A stretch of DNA of 64,000 nucleotides from Methanothrix harundinacea (GTDB lineage Archaea; Halobacteriota; Methanosarcinia; Methanotrichales; Methanotrichaceae): positions 1-64,000 of the forward strand of contig DAXT01000025.1 of the NCBI GenBank assembly GCA_002506535.1, read 5' to 3'. The stretch's first letter is position 1. The number at the start of each line of letters is the position of its first letter. Under the pieces are notes generated by a model that searched no databases, was not told the DNA's origin, and saw nothing but the letters and a program-made list of their open reading frames with translations. Below, piece by piece: positions 8,150-17,042 of the stretch. A program made the translations under genes and the position numbers.

Positions 8150-9448
8150 ATGATGGAGGCTCAGAAGTCCGACCGGCTCCTGGGGATGGAGCTTTACGCC
8201 ACCGACTCCCCCGGATGCGGGGGGCAGCTGCGGGCCGAAAGCAGCGACTTCGTCGTCGAGGAGATCTACGAGGAGGGGATATACGAGGGGGGGCGCTACC
8301 TCGTCGTCGAGGTGGAGAAGGTCGACTGGGAGACCCACCACCTGGTGAGGGACCTCTCCCGGCAGCTCCAGATAAGCCAGAAGAGGTTCGGGTGGGCCGG
8401 GACCAAGGACAAGAAGGCCGTCACCAGGCAGAGGATGAGCATCATGGCCCTCGATGAGAAGCAGCTCCAGCGGGCGGCCCTCCCCGGGGTCAAGATAAGG
8501 GTCCTGGGAAGGTCCAACCGGGGCGTCTCCCTGGGGGATCTTCGAGGAAACCGGTTCGCCGTCCGGATAAGGGAGGTCGACCTCGACGATGAAGAGGCGG
8601 CCGGCCGCGTCGCGGCGGTGACGGGAGAGATCGAAGAGCTGGGGGGCCTTCCCAACTACTTCGGGGTCCAGAGGTTCGGGGAGGTGAGGCCGGTCACCCA
8701 CCTCGTCGGCGAGGCCCTGGTGAGGGGCGACCCGGAGAGGGCGGCGATGACCTACCTCGCCCTCCCCTTCCCCGGAGAGCCGCAGGAGACTAGAGCGGCC
8801 CGAGAACGGCTCCTCGCCGATCAGGACTTCGCAGCCGCCCTGAAGGAATACCCCCTCCGCCTCCGGTACGAGAGGGCGATGATGGCCCGCCTCCTGGAGG
8901 AGAGAGACTTTGCCCGCTCCTTCGACGTCCTGGCGACGAACCTCAAGAGGCTCTTCGTCCACGCCTATCAGTCCCTCCTCTACAACAGGATCCTCTCCCG
9001 GAGGATGAGGGCCGGCCTCCCCCTGGGGCGGGCGGTGGAGGGGGACGTCGTCTGCTTCTCGAAGGGCGGCCTTCCCGACGTCGATAAGATCCAGGCCGTC
9101 GACAAATCGAACCTCGCCGCCGTCAACAGGCTCGCCGAGAGGGGGAGGGCTTTTGTCACCCTCCCCCTCTTCGGCTCCAGATCCGCCTTCTCCGGGGGCC
9201 TCCCCGGGGAAATCGAGAGGTCGGTCCTGGAGGAGGAAGGGGTGGACCTCTCAGACTTTCGGGTCGAGGCGAACCCCGACCTCGGCTCCCCAGGTAACCG
9301 CAGGCCCGCCCTCCTCCGGGTCGAGCCGGCTGCGGAGATCGAGGGTGGGGCTTGCGTCCTCCTCAACTTCGACCTTCCGGCAGGCTCTTACGCCACCGTC
9401 GTCCTGCGGGAGTACATGAAGCCGACGGAGGGGGGAGGCCTCCGGTAA
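8150..9448 (+). CDS. truD: tRNA pseudouridine(13) synthase TruD
   Basis: 432 residues. TruD converts U13 of certain tRNAs to pseudouridine. The motif FGWAGTKDKKAVTRQ carries the catalytic aspartate (Asp87), and the protein shows the inserted TRUD domain with NYFGVQRFG around residue 165. The start is ATG 8150, preceded at 8131-8142 by a G-rich ribosome site. It lies 19 nt after pth2. Confidence 0.94.
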   Translation: MMEAQKSDRLLGMELYATDSPGCGGQLRAESSDFVVEEIYEEGIYEGGRYLVVEVEKVDWETHHLVRDLSRQLQISQKRFGWAGTKDKKAVTRQRMSIMALDEKQLQRAALPGVKIRVLGRSNRGVSLGDLRGNRFAVRIREVDLDDEEAAGRVAAVTGEIEELGGLPNYFGVQRFGEVRPVTHLVGEALVRGDPERAAMTYLALPFPGEPQETRAARERLLADQDFAAALKEYPLRLRYERAMMARLLEERDFARSFDVLATNLKRLFVHAYQSLLYNRILSRRMRAGLPLGRAVEGDVVCFSKGGLPDVDKIQAVDKSNLAAVNRLAERGRAFVTLPLFGSRSAFSGGLPGEIERSVLEEEGVDLSDFRVEANPDLGSPGNRRPALLRVEPAAEIEGGACVLLNFDLPAGSYATVVLREYMKPTEGGGLR

Positions 9449-9543
9449 GGCATGTCCAAAGCCCCATCATCCGATATCTTATAGGATATAGGCGATAACC
9501 AGAGGAGCGATGAACGAGATCCTTCATTTCGAGGTGCTGAACC

Positions 9544-10437
9544 TTGCTGACCCTTGACGATCCCTATGCTGTCGTCTACAGACAGATCCACGCCGTCGCC
9601 AGCCCCGACGGCGGGGAGGTGGAGGTCCTGGAGCGGTCCTCCTGCTTCGGCGGCGGGGCCTGGTCCCTCCACCACTATTCCAAGGGCCCCCTGGTGGTGG
9701 AGGCGAGGTCTGTGGCAGAGTGGTTCCGCTACCGCGTTCGGGCGGGGAAGGCCGACCTCGCCCTCGCCTCCTCCAAAAGGTCGGCGGGGATCGAGTCGGT
9801 GGTGGTCGCGGGCGACGAGGTGGAGATAACCTACGCCGGCCTCGGGGGAGGCGGCGTCGGGGCGACGGTATCGAGGTCGAGGGCCGGAGACGTCCTCCGG
9901 TCCGCCGTCTCAGAATCCGGTGGGGGTAAGGTGGGGAGGGGGACGATCGTCCTTCCCCGGAGGGAGAGGATCGTTGTCGGGGTCGACGACACCGACTCCA
10001 AGACGGAAGGGGCGACCTGGTCGCTCGTCCACAACATCGCGGCGAAGGTCGACCGCGCCGAGGCTAGGTACGTCTCCCACGCCCTCGTCCAGCTATTTCC
10101 CGTCCCCACCAAGACCCAGAACTGCGTATCGACGGCGGTGGAGTTCGCCGCTCTCCCGGGGAAGGCCGATCCGATGATATCGGACTTCCGGGAGCTTCTG
10201 GAGCGGTACACCGTCTCCGACGAGACGGGGATGGCCGTATACAGAGGCTTCGATCCCTCGCCCCTGATGGCGTACTCCCACCTCTGCAGGACCGAGCGGA
10301 TAACCTACGAGCTGGCCGTCGAGACGGCTAAAATGACCGGGACGGAGGCGGTCCTCACCGGCCGGGGGCTGATCGGGGCTCTGGCAGCCATCCCCTTCTT
10401 CGCAAGGCCCGCCGAGTCGGTGATCCCCGGGATCTGA
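9544..10437 (+). CDS. Putative methanogenesis marker protein 11
   Basis: 297 residues. The segment VGVDDTDSKTEGATWSL, together with the conserved C-terminal half, matches the methanogenesis marker 11 family, which is restricted to methanogens. The VGVDDTDS motif is shared with the archaeal tRNA-Ile agmatidine synthetase (TiaS) group, so a nucleotide- or ATP-dependent reaction is plausible. The actual function is not known. The start is TTG 9544 with GAGGTG at 9530-9535. It is followed after about 60 nt by the IorA-like gene. Confidence 0.8.
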   Translation: MLTLDDPYAVVYRQIHAVASPDGGEVEVLERSSCFGGGAWSLHHYSKGPLVVEARSVAEWFRYRVRAGKADLALASSKRSAGIESVVVAGDEVEITYAGLGGGGVGATVSRSRAGDVLRSAVSESGGGKVGRGTIVLPRRERIVVGVDDTDSKTEGATWSLVHNIAAKVDRAEARYVSHALVQLFPVPTKTQNCVSTAVEFAALPGKADPMISDFRELLERYTVSDETGMAVYRGFDPSPLMAYSHLCRTERITYELAVETAKMTGTEAVLTGRGLIGALAAIPFFARPAESVIPGI

Positions 10438-10501
10438 ACCTCAGGGGCGGTATCGACTCAAGGACCGGAGGCTATTAGGGAGATATGCTGGGGCGATTTG
10501 G

Positions 10502-12028
10502 ATGGTCGATATGATGGGTTATGAGAGGAGAGCCGCCGCCGGAGGAGTCGCCGCCCTGAGAGAGGCGCTCTCGGACCTCGAGATCGCCCTCCGGATCTAC
10601 GTCCCCGGATACCCCGTCACCGACGTCGTCCCCGCCCTGGGGGGAGGGGCCCGGATGGCGACTAACGAGAAGGTGGCGATGGAGGTGGCCCTGGGAGCCT
10701 CCGCCTCCGGGAGAAGATCGGTCGTCCTGGTGAAGCACCTCGGGGTGAACCTCCTCTCCGACCCTCTCTCCATCGCCCCTTCCCATTCGATAGGGGCGGG
10801 GCTCGTCGTCCTGGTGGGGGAGGACGTGGGGCCGAAGGGGTCTCAGGCGGAGATGGATACAAGAAACTACGGCCCCCTCTGCGAGATCCCGGTCCTGGAA
10901 CCGTCCGGCCCCGGCCTTATTTACCCCGCCCTCCAGGAGGCTTACGCCCTATCCGAAAAGATCAGGGCGCCGGCGATGGTGAGGACGACCTTCGAGTTCG
11001 CAGGAGGGGATGGTGGACCTGACTACGGACCGGCTTTGAATTCGGCCCGTCCTGATAAAAGAGAGGTGGGAGGTCTTCCGACCTTCGACCGGTCGGTCTG
11101 GGATCTGACGGCGAAGGGGCGCCACCAGAGGTACCGGGGCGAAGCTCTCCCCCGGATGAGGTCCGCCTCGGAGAGGTCCTCCCTCAACCTCCTGAGGGAT
11201 GGTGAAGGAGATCTCGGCATCATAGCCTCGGGGAGGCCCGCCTCCTTCGCATCGAAGGCCGACCACCCCCTCCTGGTCGTCGGCTTCTCTCACCCCCTCC
11301 CCGCAGAGGCGATCCGGGAGTTCGTATCGGAGCACGATAAGATCCTGGTGGCGGAGGAGCCGACCCCCTTCATCGAGGCGAGGCTCATGGTCTGCGGTGA
11401 TATATTCGGCAAGCTGACCGGCCACCTCCCCTGGGGGAGGATGGAGGAGGGGGATATAGAGAGGGCGGCAGATCTGATCGCCTCGGGGGAGGAGCCCGGC
11501 CCCGCCGCCCCGCCTCAGAGGTTCGATGAGAGGCTCGCCTCAAAGACGGTCTGCGACGACTGCCCCTACCTGCCCCTCTACGAGGCGGTTGCTGACCTTT
11601 CGGTCCCGGTGGCGGGGGACGCCGGGTGCAGCATCCGGGCGGTCCGGGACCCTCCGGGGGCTGTGGACGTAGCCTACGGCCTGGGATCCTCTGTGGCCGT
11701 AGCCTGCGGCTTCGGCGAGAAAGGGGTCGCCCTCGTCGGCGACTATGCCATGGCCCACTCCGGCCTGCTGGGGCTGATCGACGCCGTCAATAGCGACAGA
11801 GACGTCCTGGTCGTCCTCCTCGATAACGGCGTCGCGGCGATGACGGGAGGCCAGAGGGTCCCCGACCTCTCGCCGGCGCTGAGGGCGATAGTCCCCGAGC
11901 TGCGGACGATCGACCTTCCCGCTGGCCGGGACGAGATCATTGAGCTCCTCTCTCTGGAGATGGCGAGGCCGGGAGTCTCCCTGGTGGTGGCGCGGGGGGC
12001 GTGCCCGAGGTTCGGACCTCCCCGGTGA
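10502..12028 (+). CDS. Indolepyruvate oxidoreductase alpha-like TPP-binding protein
   Basis: 508 residues resembling the IorA subunit of indolepyruvate:ferredoxin oxidoreductase. The N-terminal pyrimidine-binding domain has ATNEKVAMEVALGAS with the activating Glu. The C-terminal pyrophosphate-binding domain has GDYAMAHSG followed about 20 residues later by LLDNGVAAMTGGQ, the TPP/metal site. A CDDCP motif resembles the CPGCP of IorA. Unlike typical IorA, it ends right after the TPP domain and lacks the C-terminal 2[4Fe-4S] ferredoxin domain. No beta (IorB) gene is adjacent. It may be an IorA paralogue with a different 2-oxoacid or a non-redox role. Placement next to marker 11 may be meaningful. 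Confidence 0.75.
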   Translation: MVDMMGYERRAAAGGVAALREALSDLEIALRIYVPGYPVTDVVPALGGGARMATNEKVAMEVALGASASGRRSVVLVKHLGVNLLSDPLSIAPSHSIGAGLVVLVGEDVGPKGSQAEMDTRNYGPLCEIPVLEPSGPGLIYPALQEAYALSEKIRAPAMVRTTFEFAGGDGGPDYGPALNSARPDKREVGGLPTFDRSVWDLTAKGRHQRYRGEALPRMRSASERSSLNLLRDGEGDLGIIASGRPASFASKADHPLLVVGFSHPLPAEAIREFVSEHDKILVAEEPTPFIEARLMVCGDIFGKLTGHLPWGRMEEGDIERAADLIASGEEPGPAAPPQRFDERLASKTVCDDCPYLPLYEAVADLSVPVAGDAGCSIRAVRDPPGAVDVAYGLGSSVAVACGFGEKGVALVGDYAMAHSGLLGLIDAVNSDRDVLVVLLDNGVAAMTGGQRVPDLSPALRAIVPELRTIDLPAGRDEIIELLSLEMARPGVSLVVARGACPRFGPPR

Positions 12029-12152
12029 GATCGATATTTCGTCGGCCTCCGACGATTCCCGACCTCCGTTCATCTCGATCTTTTACCCCCCCGGCCTCCT
12101 CCGGGCGCGGACCGTCCCGCGGTAGATCGCCGCCAGGTTCGATCATCCGGCT

Positions 12153-12989
12153 TTATAGGACGATCTTTGTCCCGACGCAGTTGTAGATGAACCGGTCCGG
12201 TAACTGCGCCGACAGGGCCGAGGCGGCGGCAGAGCCGGTGCAGTGGGACGGGGCGAGGATCTCGATCTCAAAGGACCGGAGGGCCGCGATCGTCTCTTTA
12301 AGCCTCTCTTCGCCGCCGTAGCCGAGGTGGGTCCCCCCGGCGACCCCCAGGATCCTCTCGACCCCCGTCACCCTTTGAGCGTGGAGGAGGGTGCTGATCA
12401 TCCCCGAGTGGGCGCATCCCAGGATGACGAAGAGCCCTCTCTTCAAAACTAAGATCAGGGCCTGGTCGTCGGCGATGGGGTCGACTTCGATCTCGCCATC
12501 CTCCGAGACGACGACGAGATCTTCGCTCGGCGCCTCGAAATCGACGGCCCGGGGGATCTCCCCCGTCAGCCAAACCCCGGGGGAGATCTCCCGCGCTTGC
12601 CTCGATAGATCGAAGGCGGCGCCCATCTCCTCCAGATCCCCTCTATCTAAGGGGATACCGATCTGCCTCAGCGCCCCCTCCCTTCGGGAGTACCTGGAGG
12701 CGAAGACCTCGGGGTGCGCATAGACGGGGACGGGACCGGTTCTCGCGAGAAGGGCTGATAGCCCACCGGTGTGGTCATAGTGGCCGTGGCTGAGGGCGAT
12801 GGGAACCCCCGAGAGGTCGATCCCCAGGAGGTCTGCGTTCCTGGTGGCGGCAAAAGTCTGGCCCGCATCAAATAGAAGCCTGTAGCCCCCGAACTCCAGA
12901 TAGGCAGAGAAGCCATGCTCCGCCATGACGCCGCGTCTGAGCCCCGCCGAGTTATCGACGAGGGTGACGAACCTCATCTCCCGTCTCAA
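12153..12989 (-). CDS. Metallo-beta-lactamase fold hydrolase, COG1237 (MJ0301-like)
   Basis: The SHGHYDHTGG motif gives the two-metal site of the metallo-beta-lactamase fold, with later conserved Cys-Ala-His-Ser-Gly and SHCTG segments as in COG1237. Members of this group are annotated as 7,8-dihydropterin-6-methyl-4-(ribofuranosyl)aminobenzene-phosphate synthase, from work on MJ0301 in methanopterin biosynthesis; that name is carried widely and is not certain here. The start is placed at the TTG at 12989 because GGGAGG lies 8 nt upstream. ATG 12977 is the alternative and the frame is open to 13040. It converges on the IorA-like gene. Confidence 0.7.
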   Translation of the reverse strand: MRREMRFVTLVDNSAGLRRGVMAEHGFSAYLEFGGYRLLFDAGQTFAATRNADLLGIDLSGVPIALSHGHYDHTGGLSALLARTGPVPVYAHPEVFASRYSRREGALRQIGIPLDRGDLEEMGAAFDLSRQAREISPGVWLTGEIPRAVDFEAPSEDLVVVSEDGEIEVDPIADDQALILVLKRGLFVILGCAHSGMISTLLHAQRVTGVERILGVAGGTHLGYGGEERLKETIAALRSFEIEILAPSHCTGSAAASALSAQLPDRFIYNCVGTKIVL

Positions 12990-13092
12990 CTTCCACCCCT
13001 CCCAGACGTCACAGATCCGTCCCCTCCTTGAGCGGTCCATCTCATACGTCAGAGAACCACCCTGTCGGGCAGGCCCTCCCTCCTCGGCCGCC

Positions 13093-15069
13093 TCAATCCT
13101 TCCAGAAGTCGGGGATCAATAGAACCAGAACCGTCAGGATCTCCAGCCTCCCTATCCACATGCAGATGATGAGGATCAGCTTTCCGGGGACCGAGAGGTC
13201 GGAGAAGTTGTTCGTCGGGCCGAAGCGGTTGAGGCCTGGGCCGACGTTCCCCAGGCACGAGGCTACCGCGGAGGCGGCGCTGATCATCTCGGCGTCCCGC
13301 CAGCCGCCGGAGAAGAGGCCGGCCACCTCCTCCGTCTTCGTGTACTTTTCCGTCATGTTCAGGGGCCTTCGGTCCACCTCTATCCTCCTGGAGCCGTTCG
13401 CCGTTGCTGCGAAGACGGCTATCTCCTCCTCCCCCGGGGCGAAGCCGAGGATCTCCCCCGCCTCGCTCCAGCCGTCCGACCCGAAACAGACGACCTTCCG
13501 GCCGCCTTCTCCCTCGGAGACGAAGCAGACCATCTCCCCTGCCGGCTTCTCTTCTGTCCCGACGGTGGCGACGGAGGCGAAGAGGACCGTCGCCGCGGCG
13601 AAGATGAGGATGTACATGGCCATGAATATCAATATCGAGTGGATGACGTCATCCTTGACGGGGCTCCCCTTCAGCTTGACGGCCAGTACCGCCTTGGGGT
13701 GGAGGGACTTGAAGAGCTCCCGGCGGCCGTACTTAATCGTCAGGAGGATCCGGACGAGCTTTATCCCCCCCGAGGTTGATCCGGCGCAGGCTCCTGTGAA
13801 CATCAGCATCAAGAGCATGAGCTTTGCAGGCTCCGTCCAGCGGTCGTAATCAGCGGTGGCAAAGCCGGTGGAGGTGATGATGGAGACGGTCTGGAAGGCA
13901 GCGGTCCGCAGGTAGAGACCCGCCAGGGCGAGCCCCTCCGCCCCTTCTTCCCCTTCGGGGAAGGAGGCGTCGATCCCGCCGAAGGCGAGGACGACGGCGA
14001 TGGCGACGAGGACGATTGAGATGTAGAACCTGAACTCCGGATCTCTTATCAGGCTCCTTCTATCGACGTACATCGTCCGGTAGTGGAGGGCGAAGTTCGC
14101 CCCGGCGATGAACATGAAGAAGATGACGATCGTCTGGATCAGGGGGCCGTTGAAGCCGGGTCCGCTGTAATGGGCTATGCTCTCGGCCATAGGAGAGAAC
14201 CCCCCCGTCGCGACGGTGGAGAAGGTGGTGCATATGGCGTCGTAAGCCGGCATCCCCGCCAGCATCAGCAGGAGGAACTCGGCGGCGGTGAGGACCATAT
14301 AGACCCCCCAGAGGATCTTCGCCGTCCCCTTGATCCGGGGCCGGATCATCTCCTCCGCAGGCCCCGGAACCTCGGCCTTGAAGAGCTGGCGGCCAGCCAC
14401 CCCCAGGTTGGGGAGGATCGCTATGAAGAGGACGATGATCCCCATCCCCCCGAGCCACTGGGTGAAGGACCTCCAGAAGAGGAGGCCCCGGTAGCTCGGA
14501 TCGTTGAGGGTCGTGGTGAGGTTCGTCTCGCCCCCGATGAGGGTGGTGTTGAAGGTGGCGTTGAGGGTGGCGTTTAGGACCGCGTCGCCGGACCCTGATA
14601 TGTTTGAGGCGACGACGTCCGCGGCCGAGGCTGCTCCCCCCTGGCCAATGATATGGGCGATAGAGGCTGCGAGGCTCTGGCCGGCGGCGGTGGCGTTGAT
14701 TATGAATAGGCCGTCGGGACCGGCCTCCGAGAGGATCGTCGCCCCCGTGGTGGTGAAGCCGGAGATCGACTCGAAGAGGGCGTCGATGGGGCCCAGGCCC
14801 AGGAAGAAGTAAGGTAGGGCCCCGACGACGGCTGCCCCCAGCCAGCCGAAGGCGACGAGGCCGAACCCCTCCTTGTTGGTGAGGACGTCCTCTCTTCCGG
14901 CCATCTCCATCCCCTGGCCGAGGACGAGGGTGATGAGGGCGGAGAGGGCGAAGGCTGCGACCCCCGCCGTCTCGCCGTAGACGAGAGAGACGGCGGCGGG
15001 GATGACCATCAGAGCCCCCAGCAGCTTCAGCAGGGTGCCGAAGACCTTCAGAAAGACTTTCGCCCTCAC
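13093..15069 (-). CDS. trkH: TrkH/KtrB family potassium uptake membrane protein with large insertions
   Basis: 658 residues against about 480 for ordinary TrkH. The four pore loops are recognisable: SGFTTTGAT (about 103-111), FSTVATGGF, TSTGFATAD and, at the end, NVGPGLN. The extra length lies in two places. One is an insertion at about 117-194, between the first pore loop and FWRSFTQWLGGMG, rich in NAT/NTT sequons. The other is a roughly 95-residue soluble segment before the last pore loop. Both should face outside. The start is GTG 15069 with GAGGTGGC upstream. No TrkA gene is adjacent, so the regulatory partner must be elsewhere. Confidence 0.9.
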   Translation of the reverse strand: MRAKVFLKVFGTLLKLLGALMVIPAAVSLVYGETAGVAAFALSALITLVLGQGMEMAGREDVLTNKEGFGLVAFGWLGAAVVGALPYFFLGLGPIDALFESISGFTTTGATILSEAGPDGLFIINATAAGQSLAASIAHIIGQGGAASAADVVASNISGSGDAVLNATLNATFNTTLIGGETNLTTTLNDPSYRGLLFWRSFTQWLGGMGIIVLFIAILPNLGVAGRQLFKAEVPGPAEEMIRPRIKGTAKILWGVYMVLTAAEFLLLMLAGMPAYDAICTTFSTVATGGFSPMAESIAHYSGPGFNGPLIQTIVIFFMFIAGANFALHYRTMYVDRRSLIRDPEFRFYISIVLVAIAVVLAFGGIDASFPEGEEGAEGLALAGLYLRTAAFQTVSIITSTGFATADYDRWTEPAKLMLLMLMFTGACAGSTSGGIKLVRILLTIKYGRRELFKSLHPKAVLAVKLKGSPVKDDVIHSILIFMAMYILIFAAATVLFASVATVGTEEKPAGEMVCFVSEGEGGRKVVCFGSDGWSEAGEILGFAPGEEEIAVFAATANGSRRIEVDRRPLNMTEKYTKTEEVAGLFSGGWRDAEMISAASAVASCLGNVGPGLNRFGPTNNFSDLSVPGKLILIICMWIGRLEILTVLVLLIPDFWKD

Positions 15070-15184
15070 TATCGCGCCACCTCTCCACCTTAAAGGGTGG
15101 CGATAGATCCGGCCCTTAAAAGAACCTTCGCCCCATATTCGGGATGGTCGCTATATCAGCCTTTCCGGAAGGCATGAACGGCCT

Positions 15185-16945
15185 TTACAGGATGGAGTAG
15201 CGGCGGAGGGTCTCCTCCCGGACCTCCCCGGTGGGGGTCCAGCCCCGGAGGGTCCGGTACTCCGCCAGCATCTCTTCGAGCTCGACGACGCTTCCTTTCG
15301 AGGGGCCATCCCTGACCATATCGACGAGGAGCCTTCCTGGAAGCTGACCCTCCAAGATCCCCGCCCTCTCGTTGTAGAGCCTCTCCAGGTTGAAGATCCT
15401 CCCCCCCATCTCCATCATATCTTCCCGGCTGATATCCGAGCCCGTCGCCCCGTTGTATAGGCCGACAAAGATCTCGGGACCGAGGAGCGGCTGGACGAAC
15501 CTGCAGAGGACGAGGGAGTCGACGAAGGCGGTCTCATCCTGCATCCCCATAACAAGCTGCGCCTTCCCCTCGGGGGATAACCTATCGGTCCTGCCCCCCA
15601 GCTCATGGAGGACGGTGTAGCCCTTCATGTGGCAGCCGCCCCGGTTGGAGGTGGCGTAGGCGAGGCCCATCCCCTTCGCCCCCCGGGGGTCGTAGCCGGG
15701 AAGCTCCAGCCCCTTCGAGTCCATGGAAGCCTCGGGTCCGCCCCTCCCCAGAGTGAGCCGTCTCGCCCCTCCGGCGAGCTTCCTTCCGCATCCTTCCATC
15801 ATCCCGATCTTCTTTATCATTTCCAGGGTCTCCCGTGGGTCGTCCCACCCCGGTACCCCTTCCATCTTCCCCATATCCTTCAGCTCTGCGGCGGCGGCGA
15901 TCGTCGATCCTGCAGAGATGGAGTCGATGCCCAGCTCGTCGCAGAGAGCCCCGGCCCTCACTATCGACGGGAGGTCGGAGGAGTCGAGGTTGGGGCCGAA
16001 GGACCAGATCGTCTCAAACTCGGGAGACTTATAGACATCTCCATCGGGGAGGGTCGCCCAGTGGCCGCAGGCGACGGGGCAGTCGGCGCAGCCGTGCCTT
16101 CCGGAGATTATGTCCCGCCGGAGCCTCTCGCCTGCGACCTCTTCAGCCCTCTCGACGGGCCACCGGGACCCCTGGAAGTTCTTCACCGGAAGCATCCCGC
16201 TGACGTTCAAGAGGTGTAGTATCGACGAGGTCCCCACCTCGGCGAGGCTCCAGCCCCGGCTGAGCCTAGCCCTGATCAGAGACCTCGCCCTCTTCGCCGC
16301 TATATCGAAGGTGGTCGGGTCCTCGACCTCCACCTTCATCCTCCCGGAGACGACGACCGCCTTGAGGTTCTTTGAGCCCATGACGGCCCCCAGACCCCCC
16401 CTCCCCAGGGCACGCCTCCCGTTGACGATGACGTTGGAGATGAGCGCCCCCCTCTCCCCGGCGGGGCCGATGGCGGCGACCTTACCTGCGTGCCTCTCTT
16501 CCAGGGTCCTGTTTGTCTCCCCCGTGAGCTTCCCCCAGAGGTCACCGGCGTCCAGGATATCAGAGCCCTCGTCGGAGACGGCGAGGTAAGATGGGCCTTC
16601 TGCCCTGCCCTGGACGACGATGGCGTCGTAGCCTGCCCTCTTGATCCAGGGGCCGAAGAATCCGCCGCAGTTGCTGTCGGTGAGAAGGCCGGTGAGGGGC
16701 GACTTGAAGGAGGCAGAGAACCTCCCCGAGGTGGGAGCCCTGGTCCCGGACAACGGTCCGGCGGCGAAGACGACCCTCATCTCCGGGGCGAGGGGATCAG
16801 AGATCGGGTCGGTCTCGTCGGAGAGGATCTTCGCCCCCAGGCCCCGACCTCCTATATAGCGGTCCAGTATCCGGGGATCGATCCTCTCCAGAGAGATCTT
16901 CCCTCTTCCCAGGTCAGCCCTGAGGATCTGGCCGGTGCTGCTCAA
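15185..16945 (-). CDS. Tungsten-containing aldehyde:ferredoxin oxidoreductase
   Basis: 586 residues. It oxidises aldehydes to acids with ferredoxin as acceptor, using a tungstopterin cofactor and one [4Fe-4S] cluster. The N-terminal domain has GRGLGAK and the SGRFSASFKSPLTG cofactor-binding segments. Cluster ligands appear in GCADCPVAC (C-x2-C-x3-C), with a fourth Cys in LVLCRF. The gene lies about 100 nt downstream of aksA on the same strand. The specific aldehyde cannot be read from sequence. Confidence 0.92.
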   Translation of the reverse strand: MSSTGQILRADLGRGKISLERIDPRILDRYIGGRGLGAKILSDETDPISDPLAPEMRVVFAAGPLSGTRAPTSGRFSASFKSPLTGLLTDSNCGGFFGPWIKRAGYDAIVVQGRAEGPSYLAVSDEGSDILDAGDLWGKLTGETNRTLEERHAGKVAAIGPAGERGALISNVIVNGRRALGRGGLGAVMGSKNLKAVVVSGRMKVEVEDPTTFDIAAKRARSLIRARLSRGWSLAEVGTSSILHLLNVSGMLPVKNFQGSRWPVERAEEVAGERLRRDIISGRHGCADCPVACGHWATLPDGDVYKSPEFETIWSFGPNLDSSDLPSIVRAGALCDELGIDSISAGSTIAAAAELKDMGKMEGVPGWDDPRETLEMIKKIGMMEGCGRKLAGGARRLTLGRGGPEASMDSKGLELPGYDPRGAKGMGLAYATSNRGGCHMKGYTVLHELGGRTDRLSPEGKAQLVMGMQDETAFVDSLVLCRFVQPLLGPEIFVGLYNGATGSDISREDMMEMGGRIFNLERLYNERAGILEGQLPGRLLVDMVRDGPSKGSVVELEEMLAEYRTLRGWTPTGEVREETLRRYSIL

Positions 16946-17042
16946 GAGATCGCCTCGAAAAAGATATCATCACTCTTCAGGAGGGTTTTTCGCCTTGCCG
17001 ACGATATCGAAGCCGGCGGCTTTGGGGGTATCCGCCCCGGGC

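Noticed and set aside
14060..15088. Long open frame antiparallel or parallel to trkH in another frame
   Set aside because: Shadow of the high-GC trkH gene; no domain match.
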